A stretch of 64,000 bases of DNA from Tenrec ecaudatus (lineage: Eukaryota > Chordata > Mammalia > Afrosoricida > Tenrecidae). This document shows positions 32,601 to 43,400 of this stretch, piece after piece (position 1 is the first letter of the stretch; each line of letters starts with the position of its first letter). The translations under genes were made by a program, and so were the position numbers. Under the pieces are notes generated by a model. That model saw nothing but the letters and a program-made list of their open reading frames with translations. It ran no database searches and was not told where the DNA came from. The stretch is taken from NCBI RefSeq assembly GCF_050624435.1, contig NC_134535.1:126901731-126965730 (forward strand), in the 5' to 3' direction.

Positions 32601-34170
32601 CGACTCCAGCAAACTCAGGCACAAGTGGAGGAGGTAGGTGGAGAGCTATTTTTCGGAATCTTGGATTAGAGACAGAAGGGAGCATCTTACATGTTTTTCT
32701 CTCTGTTCTGGGGGTAGGGGTGAGGGTGCAGGGTGGCCAAAGGCCCTGGCTGGAAGGGACCCGCCGAAGCACCCATCTGGTGGAATTAAGCAGGGCCAGG
32801 CTCCTTCGTGGTTCTCTAGCCTCCAATCCCTGCCATTTCCAGTGCTGAGCTTAGGCGCTCGGTTTCCGTGGCCCCTCAGGTGGTGGACATCATGCGTGTG
32901 AACGTGGACAAGGTCCTGGAGAGGGACCAGAAGCTGTCAGAGCTCGACGACCGGGCTGACGCCTTACAGGCCGGAGCGTCACAGTTTGAGAGCAGCGCGG
33001 CCAAGCTAAAGAGGAAGTATTGGTGGAAAAACTGCAAGGTCAGTTTTCCTCGCCTCCTCCCTCTTCCCTTCCTGGGCTTCAACAGGGAAGGCAAGAGACC
33101 CCCTCTGGTTCCCCCTTGCTTTCCCTCTAAGGCGCAGGATTGGAGGGAAGCCCGGCAGCCTCCTTCCCGGGGCGCAGGGCCCGACACTGCCCACCAGGGG
33201 AGGCTAGCGTGCTCCGCACCGCTCACTGGGGAAAAGATAACCCTGCTGATGATTAGTCGTTTTCCCTTAAGCGAGCTCTCCCCGTAAGAAAAAGAAAAGA
33301 AAAATTCTTACCTGGAAAATGAACCCGTTAACTAAAGGTCCCAAGTCTGCAGCCTCATTGGAGTTCCTTTTAAAGCCCAAGGCAAGAAGAGCTGAGCAAC
33401 ACCGAGCAGGGTGCAGGGTCTCCGGGCTGTTTGTGCTGGGCAGCCGCTGGGGTCCAGGGAGTGTTTGGTCCCTGAAGGGAAGCCGAGGGGTTGGGCCCCA
33501 AGGGGCCGTGTGCTTTCTTCCCCTGTCCAAGAATGGAGGGCGTCCCGTGCCCGAGTCCCTCGCCCCCTCGCCCTCTCGCCCCCTCGCCCCCTCGCCCCCT
33601 CGTCCCCTCGCCCCCTCGCCCCCTCGCCCCCGGCTCCCTTGCTGTTCCTTCCGGAGTCGGAGGGCTCATTTTCCTGTCCGTGTTTCTCCAGATGATGATC
33701 ATGCTGGGAGCCATCTGTGCCATCGTTGTGGTAGTTATTGTGAGTAAGTATCGCGGAGGTGGCCCATGGGGGGACAGGGGGAAGGAGTCTCCTCCCAGCC
33801 CTGCCTGCCTGCTGGGGAGCGGGGCTGCTCTTTTGGAGGTATGGAGACTGCCCTTTCGGGCCTCTCACCTGGTTTGGGAGGGAGCAAGGGAGGGCTGGGA
33901 GCTTGCTAAGCCCCAGGACCTCTTGGATGGACAAGCCTTCCCGCCTCGAGATAATTGCGGGGTACGGCCCCTCCTGTGCCGAGGAAGCGGGGTGCTGCTG
34001 TTTGCCACCGGCATGGGTCCGGGGGAGCCGTGGGGACAGGACACCTCCCGCGGAAAGGCCCGACTGTCTGTTAACTTGATGTAATTTGCCGTCTTGTTTT
34101 CTCCTGTCTCTTTCCTCTTTTTCCATCTGGGACTCCCCGGTTCCTGTGTCCAGTCTACTTTTTTACTTGA
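29643..34170 (+). CDS. VAMP1: vesicle-associated membrane protein 1 (synaptobrevin-1)
   Basis: Five exons join in frame: 29643-29644 (AT of the start codon), 32507-32633, 32880-33038, 33692-33743 and 34154-34170. The product is 118 residues, as in human. Order: proline-rich N-terminus ([11 protein letters not shown]...[12 protein letters not shown]), R-SNARE helix ([20 protein letters not shown]... to ...[10 protein letters not shown]) with the zero-layer arginine in NKVLERDQ-like [16 protein letters not shown], juxtamembrane [10 protein letters not shown], then a single C-terminal membrane anchor [20 protein letters not shown] ending FFT. It is a tail-anchored v-SNARE pairing with syntaxin and SNAP-25 in vesicle fusion, strongest at neuromuscular synapses. 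The split start codon is shared with VAMP2. Intron 1 is 2.9 kb. Reading on past exon 4 gives the alternative SKYR tail. Confidence 0.97.
29645..32506 (+). other. VAMP1 intron 1
   Basis: A 2.86-kb intron with donor gtgagt and acceptor ttacacag. The first ~500 bases are still CpG-island. An AfroSINE fragment in minus orientation lies near 32240-32330. No other gene is seen; the open frames here lack any family resemblance. Confidence 0.7.
33561..33632. repeat. 8-bp minisatellite in VAMP1 intron 3
   Basis: Nine tandem units of cgccccct with two variant units, 60 bases upstream of the exon 4 acceptor. Any frame through it reads as RGRGGEG-type or SPRPLAP-type low complexity, which explains the long false frames on both strands. 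Confidence 0.85.
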
Positions 34171-34395
34171 GAACGTGCCACCCCTTCCTTCCCTGTTCTC
34201 CATTGCCAGCCAGACTCATGCCCCGCGCCCTCTGTTTGCTCTCTCAACACACGCCCCTATCTGCCTCCTGACATCCCAGCGCAGGCTTCTCTGCCACCCA
34301 TCCCTCCTGTGTTTGTTGCTTTCTGTTGGCACTTTGTCGTACCCCACCTCCCCCAGCACTAGAAATGCTGCTCGTGCAGAGTCTTGGAGTAACCT

Positions 34396-34455
<60 letters not shown>

Positions 34456-36420
34456 GCAAGCAATAGCCGGTGCCTCCTCCCTGCCCCCTTCCTCACGTCC
34501 CCTCCAGTTCTCCCCAAGTCCCCAAAGAGGTAGAGGCCACTGCAAGGGAGAGAGAAAAGGGAGCAGCTGAGGTGGGGTTGCCCAGGAGGCTGCCACGATG
34601 GGACAAGAGCAGGGGATGTGTCTTCAGGAGAGTCCAGCCTGCTGGCGGGAGGAGGCTTGGCACACTTGGGAAAATGGTGGCTCCCTTGTTGTTTCCCTGG
34701 CTACCTCGCCTGCAACTCTCCCTCTGTGCTAACCCCAGGAGAGGACCCCATGTCCAGTTTGGTCCGTTTAGAATGTAAAACCTAGGCTGCTGTTGCTGCT
34801 TTTTACAGTGGCTACTTCTAACCTTTGAGCCCAAAGTTTCCTAGGTCTTCAGGGAGCCTACAACCTTGTCCGTAGTTTCTATAGGCCTGGAGTCCCAGCA
34901 TTGAGAAGATACGGGCCTCATTCTCAGCCTAGGAGCAGTCCCCACCCCCACCCCCGGAAGGGCCGTCCCATCACATTTTGGGGTATGCGCTGTCTGTATT
35001 GGCATGAAGGGCTGGGCGTAATCTCAGAGAGCCAAGGTTTGGGACTCGGTCCATTTTCATTGCTGTCATAAAAGACAGTATGCCTATTGGCTATAGAAAT
35101 GGAGTCTGGGGACTTGTTTTAAAATGAACTTGGGGTAGGGTGGGAGGCGAGGAGCTTAGAGGAAGCTACCTCTTGCCCTCTCACTGTGGATGAAGGAACG
35201 TGAGGGGGTGAGAAGTGAGGGACTTGCCAAAGGCAGGAAAGAAGAAGGTAAGAGGGCCTCCCTGGCCTGGCCCAACCCCAGTAGTTAGGGAAGTTTGGTG
35301 TGCCTGTAAATGCAACCTTGGACGGGAGGCCCGACAGCACTTGTATACTGCTGTGTCTTCTTGGGGCCCTCTCCACTAGTCACCTCTGCCCCTCCTGCTC
35401 TACCGTCCCCATTGACACCTCCCTCCGTTACCCATCTGCACTCTGCCTGCTCTCTTGGTCTCCTCTGTGTCGGGGTGCAGAGTGAGGCAGCTGAGGTTGG
35501 GAGCCACTTGCCTGTCTCCAGCGGGGGGCAGGGGGTGTTCCTGCTGCCTGGAGGAGAGTGTTCCAAGGGATAGACCAAGGACCTTGCTGAAAGGGTGAGG
35601 AGGGAGGGGAGCAGGGCAGGCTGGGAAGAACAGGAGGAACACACCTGAAGCCCTTTATTCCTCTGCCCTCTGGCTCTTGGGGGGTTGACTGCGGGGGGGG
35701 GGGGAGGCTGGCCTGGATGCTTACCTCCCACACAGCAGCATTTCATTGCACAAAACCATCCTTCCTTTCCCGCTGCCTCCCCCACCCTTCCCCCTGCTTC
35801 CCACCTTCCTGCTCTGGGCAGGACTGAAGAGCTGAAGAAAGCAGTCAGTGTACCCTCCCAGCGTCCCCCCTCGAAGGCCTTCACTCTCCCCCGGGCTGCT
35901 CCTTGTCCAATCCAGTGGGTCACCGCCGGAGCAGCAGCACCACTGTCCTCGATGTGTCCCAAGCCTCGAGCAGATCCTGGGCCCCCCAGCCCCGGCCCTG
36001 TCGTGGGGCTCTTTATCTCCCGGGGTTCTGCCCCTCTGAGGTGCACCAGAAGTAGCCAGCTTTGTTCTTTGGGGGCGGTAGCCCTTCTATTTTCTTTCTC
36101 ATCCTGCCCTGGGCCCTCCTCTGTCTTTGCCCCCCCCCCACTGCCCCCACCCTGAGCCACATGCATGAACCGTTGCAACTCAGCCCTGGGAATCTGCAGG
36201 TAGGTGGAGCCTGGCTTCCCACGTCCCCATCCGTCGTCTTCGGTTTGGCCATGAGCCGATGTGGGGTTCCCATTGTGTGTCTGCCATCACCTCTCTGTCT
36301 CTCTTCCTTACCCCGATCTCATACTGGTATAGAGTAATCACAGTTGTACTTCCACCAAAGGCATGTGGCATATTTACCGATGTCATGTATTCTGAACAGA
36401 GGCCAAAAAAACAAAAACAA
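34171..36420 (+). other. VAMP1: VAMP1 3' UTR and downstream region (end not fixed)
   Basis: No clear AATAAA was found between the stop codon and TAPBPL, so the length is uncertain. Human VAMP1 has a long 3' UTR. A (GA)n run sits at 34399-34451. G and C homopolymers lie near 35692 and 36130. Long open frames here (for example 36178-35285 minus) are compositional and match no family. Confidence 0.45.
34399..34451. repeat. (GA)n microsatellite
   Basis: About 26 uninterrupted GA units, 230 bases after the VAMP1 stop codon. Confidence 0.9.
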
Positions 36421-37470
36421 AACAAATTCCTTCCCTAAACCGACTCGGCTGTTATTTGGGTTGAGGAGCTGGGGTGGGCGGGCGTGGAGTACAGTACCCC
36501 TTCTCCTTAGAAGCCTCATGCTGCCCGGGCCTGGAAGGGCTGGCTTCTGTGCTTTGCCTGGTCTTGAAGGCACTAAGGACCTGTGTGTGGCAGAGAAGCC
36601 GTCTTTGCTCGGCGCCCGACTCCTGCAGGTGCTGCTGAGAGGAAGTGACGACAGGAAGTTGAGTGGGCTTCACAGGCTGGCAGACAGCTGACTGCAGGCT
36701 TTCTCAGGCACCGGTCTGCCCGGCCCGGCCCAGGGGACCTGTGCAGACGAGGCCTCCGGTGAACCTCCCGGTCCCATGCGGTTTTCTTATGTTGAGTTCC
36801 GGCTTTACAAATGAGTCACAGGAGTGCTGTCCCCTGCCCCGGTGAGGGCGAGGACCTTGCCGGTCTTCTGACACAGCTGCCGCTGATTTGCAGGCATTGA
36901 GTTGGCGGATCATGAGGCCGGCAACCAAGGGCTGCTGAGGGCCCCACCCTTGCACCTTGAACCCATCGCAAGGTGGAGCAGCTAGGCGTGGGGTCAAGGG
37001 GACAGTGTAGTGGAGAAGCTTGGCCTCCGAGGGTGCCAGTGGCTTTTATTCTGACAGGGTCCAGACTTGGTGAGGGGTGGCCCAGGACCCACCCCTTGGC
37101 CCTGTGGCCCCTCGCTTGCTTGTCACCTCATCCCCAACCTGGCTCTTGTTTGAAGCTCCACTGTCGCCCTCTCTACATAGTCTCCTGGGTGCATCTGCCC
37201 AGGGCTAGTGGCTTTGGGGCTCCTCCTGCCCGTGGAGCCTGGCTCTTCTCCCAGAGCCCCTCTGGGCATGTTTGACCGCTCTGAGGCAAGAGGGTGGCTG
37301 CCGCAGAATGTGGACCTCGGCGAGGTGGCTAGGAGGAGAAAGGAGGCATGGGGCTAGCTTTAGTTAAAGTAGCACCGAAGGCAGGGGGCCGGCTGGGAGC
37401 TAGGGGTTCATGAGGGGCTGGTCTGAAGGGGAGGTGGGTCAGGGGCTGGAGCTGGGGGCAAGCAGGCTCT
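36421..37470. other. convergent interval between VAMP1 and TAPBPL
   Basis: GC-rich single-copy-looking sequence between two tail-to-tail genes. The final TAPBPL exon and 3' UTR, or the last part of the VAMP1 3' UTR, should lie here, but neither could be marked. Confidence 0.4.
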
Positions 37471-37478
37471 TACCTTAC

Positions 37479-40400
37479 CACATCCGGAGCCCCAGAAACA
37501 ACAGTGCAAAGAGGAAGAGGCTGCTGGCAAAGACGACCCCCCAGGCCGTTCTCTCTGTGGGGTAGAGTGGAGCAGGCCCACATCATCACAGGCACCCTCA
37601 CCTGCCCACCATGCGCCCCAGGGAGGCGGGACGGGAGGAGCATGCGTTGGCTAGTCCCTGGTGGAGGGGCGCACGTCTGAGCCCTGCCCTCACACCGATG
37701 CCACGGAGCGGTTGTGCTTGTTGACTGGCTGGCTGTTCTTGTATGTTCCTTCACATAAGTCTACCTCGTCCCACCTCAGGAGGCTGGTTTACTTGTTGGT
37801 TTTGATTAGGTGAGTTGGGAACCACCAAACCGGGTGGCCCAGGAGCACCACCTCTCGCCCAGGGCCACCTGCGCTCCCGTTTCTGAGTGTGAATTCTTCC
37901 CTGCCACTCGCCTGCCAGAAACCTTTCCCCACCCAACCGTGACCTTCAGGATCCCGCACAAGCCAGGAGGCCCACCCTGGTCTGGCCCCCTGCAGCAGGT
38001 GGGGAGGTGGGCTGTCTGTCTCATTTTCTGTGTGCTTCCTTACTCAGGTCGGGGACCTTGGGCAGCATCTCTGCATGCCTGCTGACTCCCGTGTCCAGTG
38101 GAAGCACTTGCTCCCACACACGTGTGCGCCCACATTCCTGAGCATCCTCGGCAGCCACAGCGGTGTCTCAGCTCCTGAAATCTGAGGCTGCTTGATGATC
38201 CGGCTGTTGTCTGTGCCCTTTTTGTCTTGAGGGCCCCCAAGGGCCCTCCTACCCCAGCTAGCTAGCCAGACTGAAGACACCCAACTGCCCCCTCTTGGTC
38301 CTCATCCCCCATGTCTCCTAGTCTGGACTAAAACCATGAGTGAGTGGCCAGGCTGAGGTCAGCCTTGCTCTCCCACCAGCAGCGCCATGCCTGACGTAGC
38401 AGAGTGGGGAATGGGGGAGGCTGCCATCGTGGGGGAACCTAATTTAGAAGCAGGGCAGTTGGGACTGTACACCATGGTAAGCAGAGCAAGGCTGCCAGGT
38501 GGTATTGGAGCGCGAGAGCCAGGAGCCCAACCCTGCGGTGGGGTACGGGGATGCCGCCTGGTACCTGGTGGAGCAATCCAGGTGCTGGCTTGCAGGGGCT
38601 TCTCCAGGGAGAGGTGGGCGACCTGGCAGGTGTACGTGGCGCCGGCAGGGCCCGGCTCTGCCGTCAGGGTGGAGGCGATGCTGTAGGTGTCTGCTGAGCT
38701 CTGCCGGAGGCTGGAGAAGGAGGCTCCCAAGACCGGGGCCGGGCTTCCTCCCTGCTCCTCTCGGATCCACGTCACAGCCACGTCCAGAGGGTAGTAGCCA
38801 GCAATGCTGCAGATGAGCGTGGGCAGTGGGGCTTGACTGGCCAGGTTCAGCCGTACTCTTGGGGGGGCTGGTAGAAAGGACAGGAAGGGTGACTTCTGAG
38901 GGACCAGGGCCTTCTCCTGTGAGGGTGCCCGTAGGCTGCGGAGGCTCAGAGCCCCTTGCCATGGTGGAACCAGAATCGGGGCTGGCCCAGAATGCAGGCA
39001 ACAAAGGGTACCCTAAAACACGTGAACAAGGTTGCCTGAAGGTTGGCTTGCTTTTGATTGTCATGGCAGGCCAGTGATTTGTAAGCAGGTCGGTGACCAA
39101 GTAGGGGACCTTGTCTGATGCCATCTGTTTTTCTAGGATGGAGAAGGCATTCAGGGCGTGGGCGAGCATCAGTCACTCAAAACTGCCCTCATGCCTGAGC
39201 CCCTGGGACGGAAAACAGTTTGGACAGCTCCCCCCGCACCCCACCGCCCCTGGCCACCGGAGCCCTGCCTCACCTTGCACGCTCAGCCGGATGATTTGCT
39301 GAGCTCGGTACAGAGAGGTGGTGACCTGGCAGATGTAGGCCCCCTCGTCCTTTACAGTGAGGCTGGGCAGGGTCAGTGAGGCGTCCCCGAGCAGTTCGGG
39401 CTCCAGGCTGGCGCCCTCCCGCTTGGCCTGCCCCTGGCCCGAGGCCCAGTAGTACACCAGCTGGCCACTGCCCTTATGCTGTAGCCGCCACTCCACGCTG
39501 ACCAGGTCCAAGCCCGGCGCCATGGTGAAGCCACAGTGCAGGGAGGGCGAGGCCCCCAGCAGGGAGCTCAGGGATGGGGTCTGGGTGGTCACCTGGAACT
39601 CCACTGTGGGGAGAAAAAGCGGGGTGAGTGAGGGCATCTGACTCCTTGGAGTTCCCCGGGGCTGCGCTGAGGCTGTGGGCAAGGCGGCCTCATCTCATCT
39701 CCCGCCAGATGGGGGTCCCAAAGGGAAAGGGGTGAAATGCCAGCATCTAGTCCAGGATATCGTCCTGAAAAATTTTTTGCTTTCCATCACGCAGCTCTCA
39801 TTTTGGGTGTTGCATAGGTTTGAAACAGCCCAGGTAAGAAGGAGGGGCATCTGGCAGACGTGACGGTCCCTGGCTTCTGAGGCAGCTGGGTGACTGTAGG
39901 CTCGCCAACAAGGGTAGCATTCTCTGACTGATGCCTTCCGAGGAGAGCAGGGTAGCCTTCTAGGCTGGGCTGGAGTGTCTCTTCTTGGAGACAAAATAAT
40001 GGGTTAGGTGGATTCTGAAGATCTTTCATCATGGGCTCGATCTCCTCTGCCCCCTCAGTGCCAGCTCCCTGCCAGGGAGGCGAATGCCTCTCACTTTCCC
40101 GGGAGTGGGAAGCTTCTGCAAAGAGACCATGGACTCATTGTGGGGTCTCCCCGAGGGAAAGGTGCTTATCTGAACGATGCACTCCTGTGCTTTGCTCGAT
40201 GGTCGTGCACAGAAAGCTGACCCGGGGCTCAGTAAGACTCTTCCAGATGGAGAGTAGTGTGAAGGTGGGTGGAAAAAGGGGGAATGGATCACAGTGATCG
40301 ACATAGAACCCTCTCCCAGGGAGAAGGACAACCAAAAAGTGCGTGAAGGGAGAGACACCGGTCAGGGTAAGATTGAAAAAAAAAAAATCAAGGGTGCATG

Positions 40401-43400
40401 AGAGAGGGAGGGTGGGGAAAGGGGGGGAAATGAGCTGATACCAAGCGCTCAAGTAGAAAATGTTTTGGAAATGATGTTGGCAACATATGTCCAAAGGTGC
40501 TTGACACGATGGATGGATGGTGATAAGAGCTGTATGAGACCCCCATAAAGTGATTTTTAAAAACTCTTCAAGACAACACAGCTGGCAGCCTGGCATGTCT
40601 TATATCCTGACACCAACCCAGACTCCATCTCACTGGCTCGATTTCAACTCGCAGTGACCCTGCAGCGGTCTCCCACGCAGTGACCCTGCAGCGGTCTCCC
40701 ACGCAGTGACCCTGCAGCGGTCTCCCACGCTTAGTGAATCTGTGCAGGAGCAGGCAGCCTGTCTTTCTCCTTGCAGAGCGGACGGTGGTTTTGACTCACC
40801 AACCTTGCAGTCAGTATTCCAATGCTTACGTGACAGGCCACCACGCCTCCTGACCGCGCAAACTAGCGTGGGTGGCTTTCTATAAGTGGGAGTCAGCTCC
40901 ACGACCATGGGGTTTTGGTTTTGGAGATGAAAACATAGATTGGCCTTGTGTTTGGACCCTTAGTATCCTCTCTGGACTGGGGGGGGTTCAGGAAGGAGGG
41001 GCATGGAGGCCTGGGGGGAGCACCCTAAGGTGATCTATGTGATGGATAGAGAGTACTTGTTCTCTTCCTTGTCTCTGCTCACTCCAACATAAAGTAAACA
41101 AAACTTCCTGCCAGCCACCTGCTTCTTCCTTTCTTACCTGCAGTTTTCACAGAGCCCCGGGGGCCCCGGGGCAGCTGCATCATGGGGTCCCAGGCAGACC
41201 CGTTCTCAGTGTCTCCCAGGGACTTCATCACCATGGAGACACTCGGCCCCCCTTCAGACACCTGCACGTTGGCAATGAACCACGCTGCGGTCTCCTTGGT
41301 GGCCTCGGGTCTGGTCTGGAGGGAGTAGTGGGAGATCTCACAGGTCACCTCCTTCTGGTTACAGTCGGCGTGGAGCAAGGCCTCAGCCTGGGGCACCTGG
41401 ACCAGGTCCACTGGAGGAGAAGAGTGACACTGAGGGAGGACCCGGGCCGATGGGACACAAGTGTGGACTGTAGGTTGGGGTTAAACACACAGGCACAAGG
41501 CTGTCCCTGCCGAGGGAGCCTGGAAGGTACACAGTGGAGTGAACTTACCAGAAGCCTCGAAGGTCACTTGGAAGTCATCTTGGTCCACGGTGCCCTCCTG
41601 GAAATCCGTGAAGCCTTCCAAGGAGCCATCATCCAGCACGGGCACCTTCCTCAGCACCAGCAAGGCCTTTACCCTGTCTCTGATACTGGCCAAAGTCCCA
41701 TGGTGCCCACCATCCTTCACCAGGAAGCAATCCAAGACCACATCCACTGCCCGCCACTGCCTTTCTGTCGTTGGGGTGTCTGGGGGAGAAGACAGGGTGA
41801 GCACCCTCTTAACCAGAAAGTTATTCCAGCACTCTCTGACTCCCCCACTCCCCTGACTGGCATCGGGAAGAGGTGCTCGCTGCCTCCCGCTCCCCCCCCC
41901 TCGGGGCAGTGTCTGCCAGGCCAGGCCAGTATTTCTTGCTGTGAAGAATGTCCTGGATTTGCCCTGCTCAGTTTTCACTCTTATTTCCAGTTTATTTTAT
42001 TTATTAATCATTGTATGGGGGGGGGGGTGTTCTTACAAATCTTATGACAATCCACCATTCAATTGTATCAAGCACACTTATACATATGTTGCCATCATCA
42101 TTTCCAAAACATTTTCTTTCTACTTGAGCCCTTGGTATCAGCTTCTCGTTTTACCTGCTCCTTCTCCCACCCTCCCACCTTTGTGAACCCTTGATCAATT
42201 AGATGTGATTGTTATTTTGTGTCTTCCAGGGAGGTCCGTTGTGTTGTCTCCCTTCTCTCACATTTCTGTTCTGTTATTCATCCCCCTGAAGGGGAGGGGG
42301 GCTACATACCCAATCTTACATACCCGCTTCTTCTCCCACCCCAGTCCTGTTTGTTTCCAGTTTTTGAAGTAAAGTCTAGCTCCTCCATCAAAGGCAGTCG
42401 TTCTCAACATGCGGGTTGCGACCCCTTCAGGGGTTAGGGGGTGGGAGGGTGGTCAAATGACCTTTTCACAGGGGTCGCCTAAGACCATTGGAAAACACAT
42501 ATTTCCGATGGTCTGAGGAACCGAGACACGGCTCCTCTATCCGTCTCCAGGTGGGTCCACCCACATGCAGCTATGGTGAGAAAGGAGCTAGCTCAACCTT
42601 CCCATTAAGGTCGGTTTTACACATACTGTCCCAAAATGTAACAATGTTGTTATATTAAAACCATTACCTATGCTACACCATCCTTCAAGACAAACTTTCA
42701 TTTATTTGTAATTAGAAATGAATATTTCACAATATAGTTACATATTGTTTTTGTGATTAATCACTATGCTTTTAAAAAAATCATTTTATTGGGGGCTCAT
42801 ACAACTCTCATCACAATCCATACATCAATTGAATCAGGCATGTTTGTACATATGTTGCCCTCATTTTCTAGACATTTACTTTAAAAAAATCATTTTATTA
42901 GGGGCTCCTACAACACTTATCACAATCCGTACGTACATCCATTGTGTAAAGCACATTTGTACATTCGTTGCCCTCATCATTCTCAAAACGTTTGCTCTCC
43001 ACCCAAGCCCCTGGCATCAGGCCCTCATTTTCTCCCTCCCTCCCCTTCCCCCTCCCTCAGAACCCTTGATAATTTATAAATTATTTTTTTGTCTTATCTT
43101 GCTCTGTCCCATGGCTCCCTTCACCCACTTTTCTGTTGTATGTGCCCCACGGAGGAGGTCACATGTAGATCCTTGAAATTGATTCCCCCTTTCCAACCCA
43201 CCCTCCCTATGCCCTCCCAGTATCGCCACTCACACCACTGGACCTGAGGGGATCATCCACCCTAGATTCCCTGTGTTTCCAGTTTCCATCTGTACCAGTG
43301 TACATCCTCTGGTCTAGTCAGACTTGCAAGGTAGGATTCAGATCATGACAGGAGGGGAGGAAGCATTTAGGAACTAGAGGAAAGTTGTATTTTTCATCAT

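Noticed and set aside
33332-34126. 264-codon minus-strand frame over VAMP1 exon 4
   Set aside because: It is antisense to a confirmed exon and runs through the 8-bp minisatellite as RGRGGEG repeats.
35285-36178. 297-codon open frame on the minus strand near the VAMP1 3' region
   Set aside because: No domain or family resemblance, proline/glycine-rich composition, and it lies in probable 3' UTR. GC-rich sequence keeps frames open by chance.
40651-40728. Evenly spaced short repeats resembling a CRISPR array
   Set aside because: Directly adjoining tandem units without spacers, inside a SINE of a mammal.
41328-42047. 239-codon plus-strand frame
   Set aside because: Shadow of TAPBPL exons 2 and 3 on the opposite strand.
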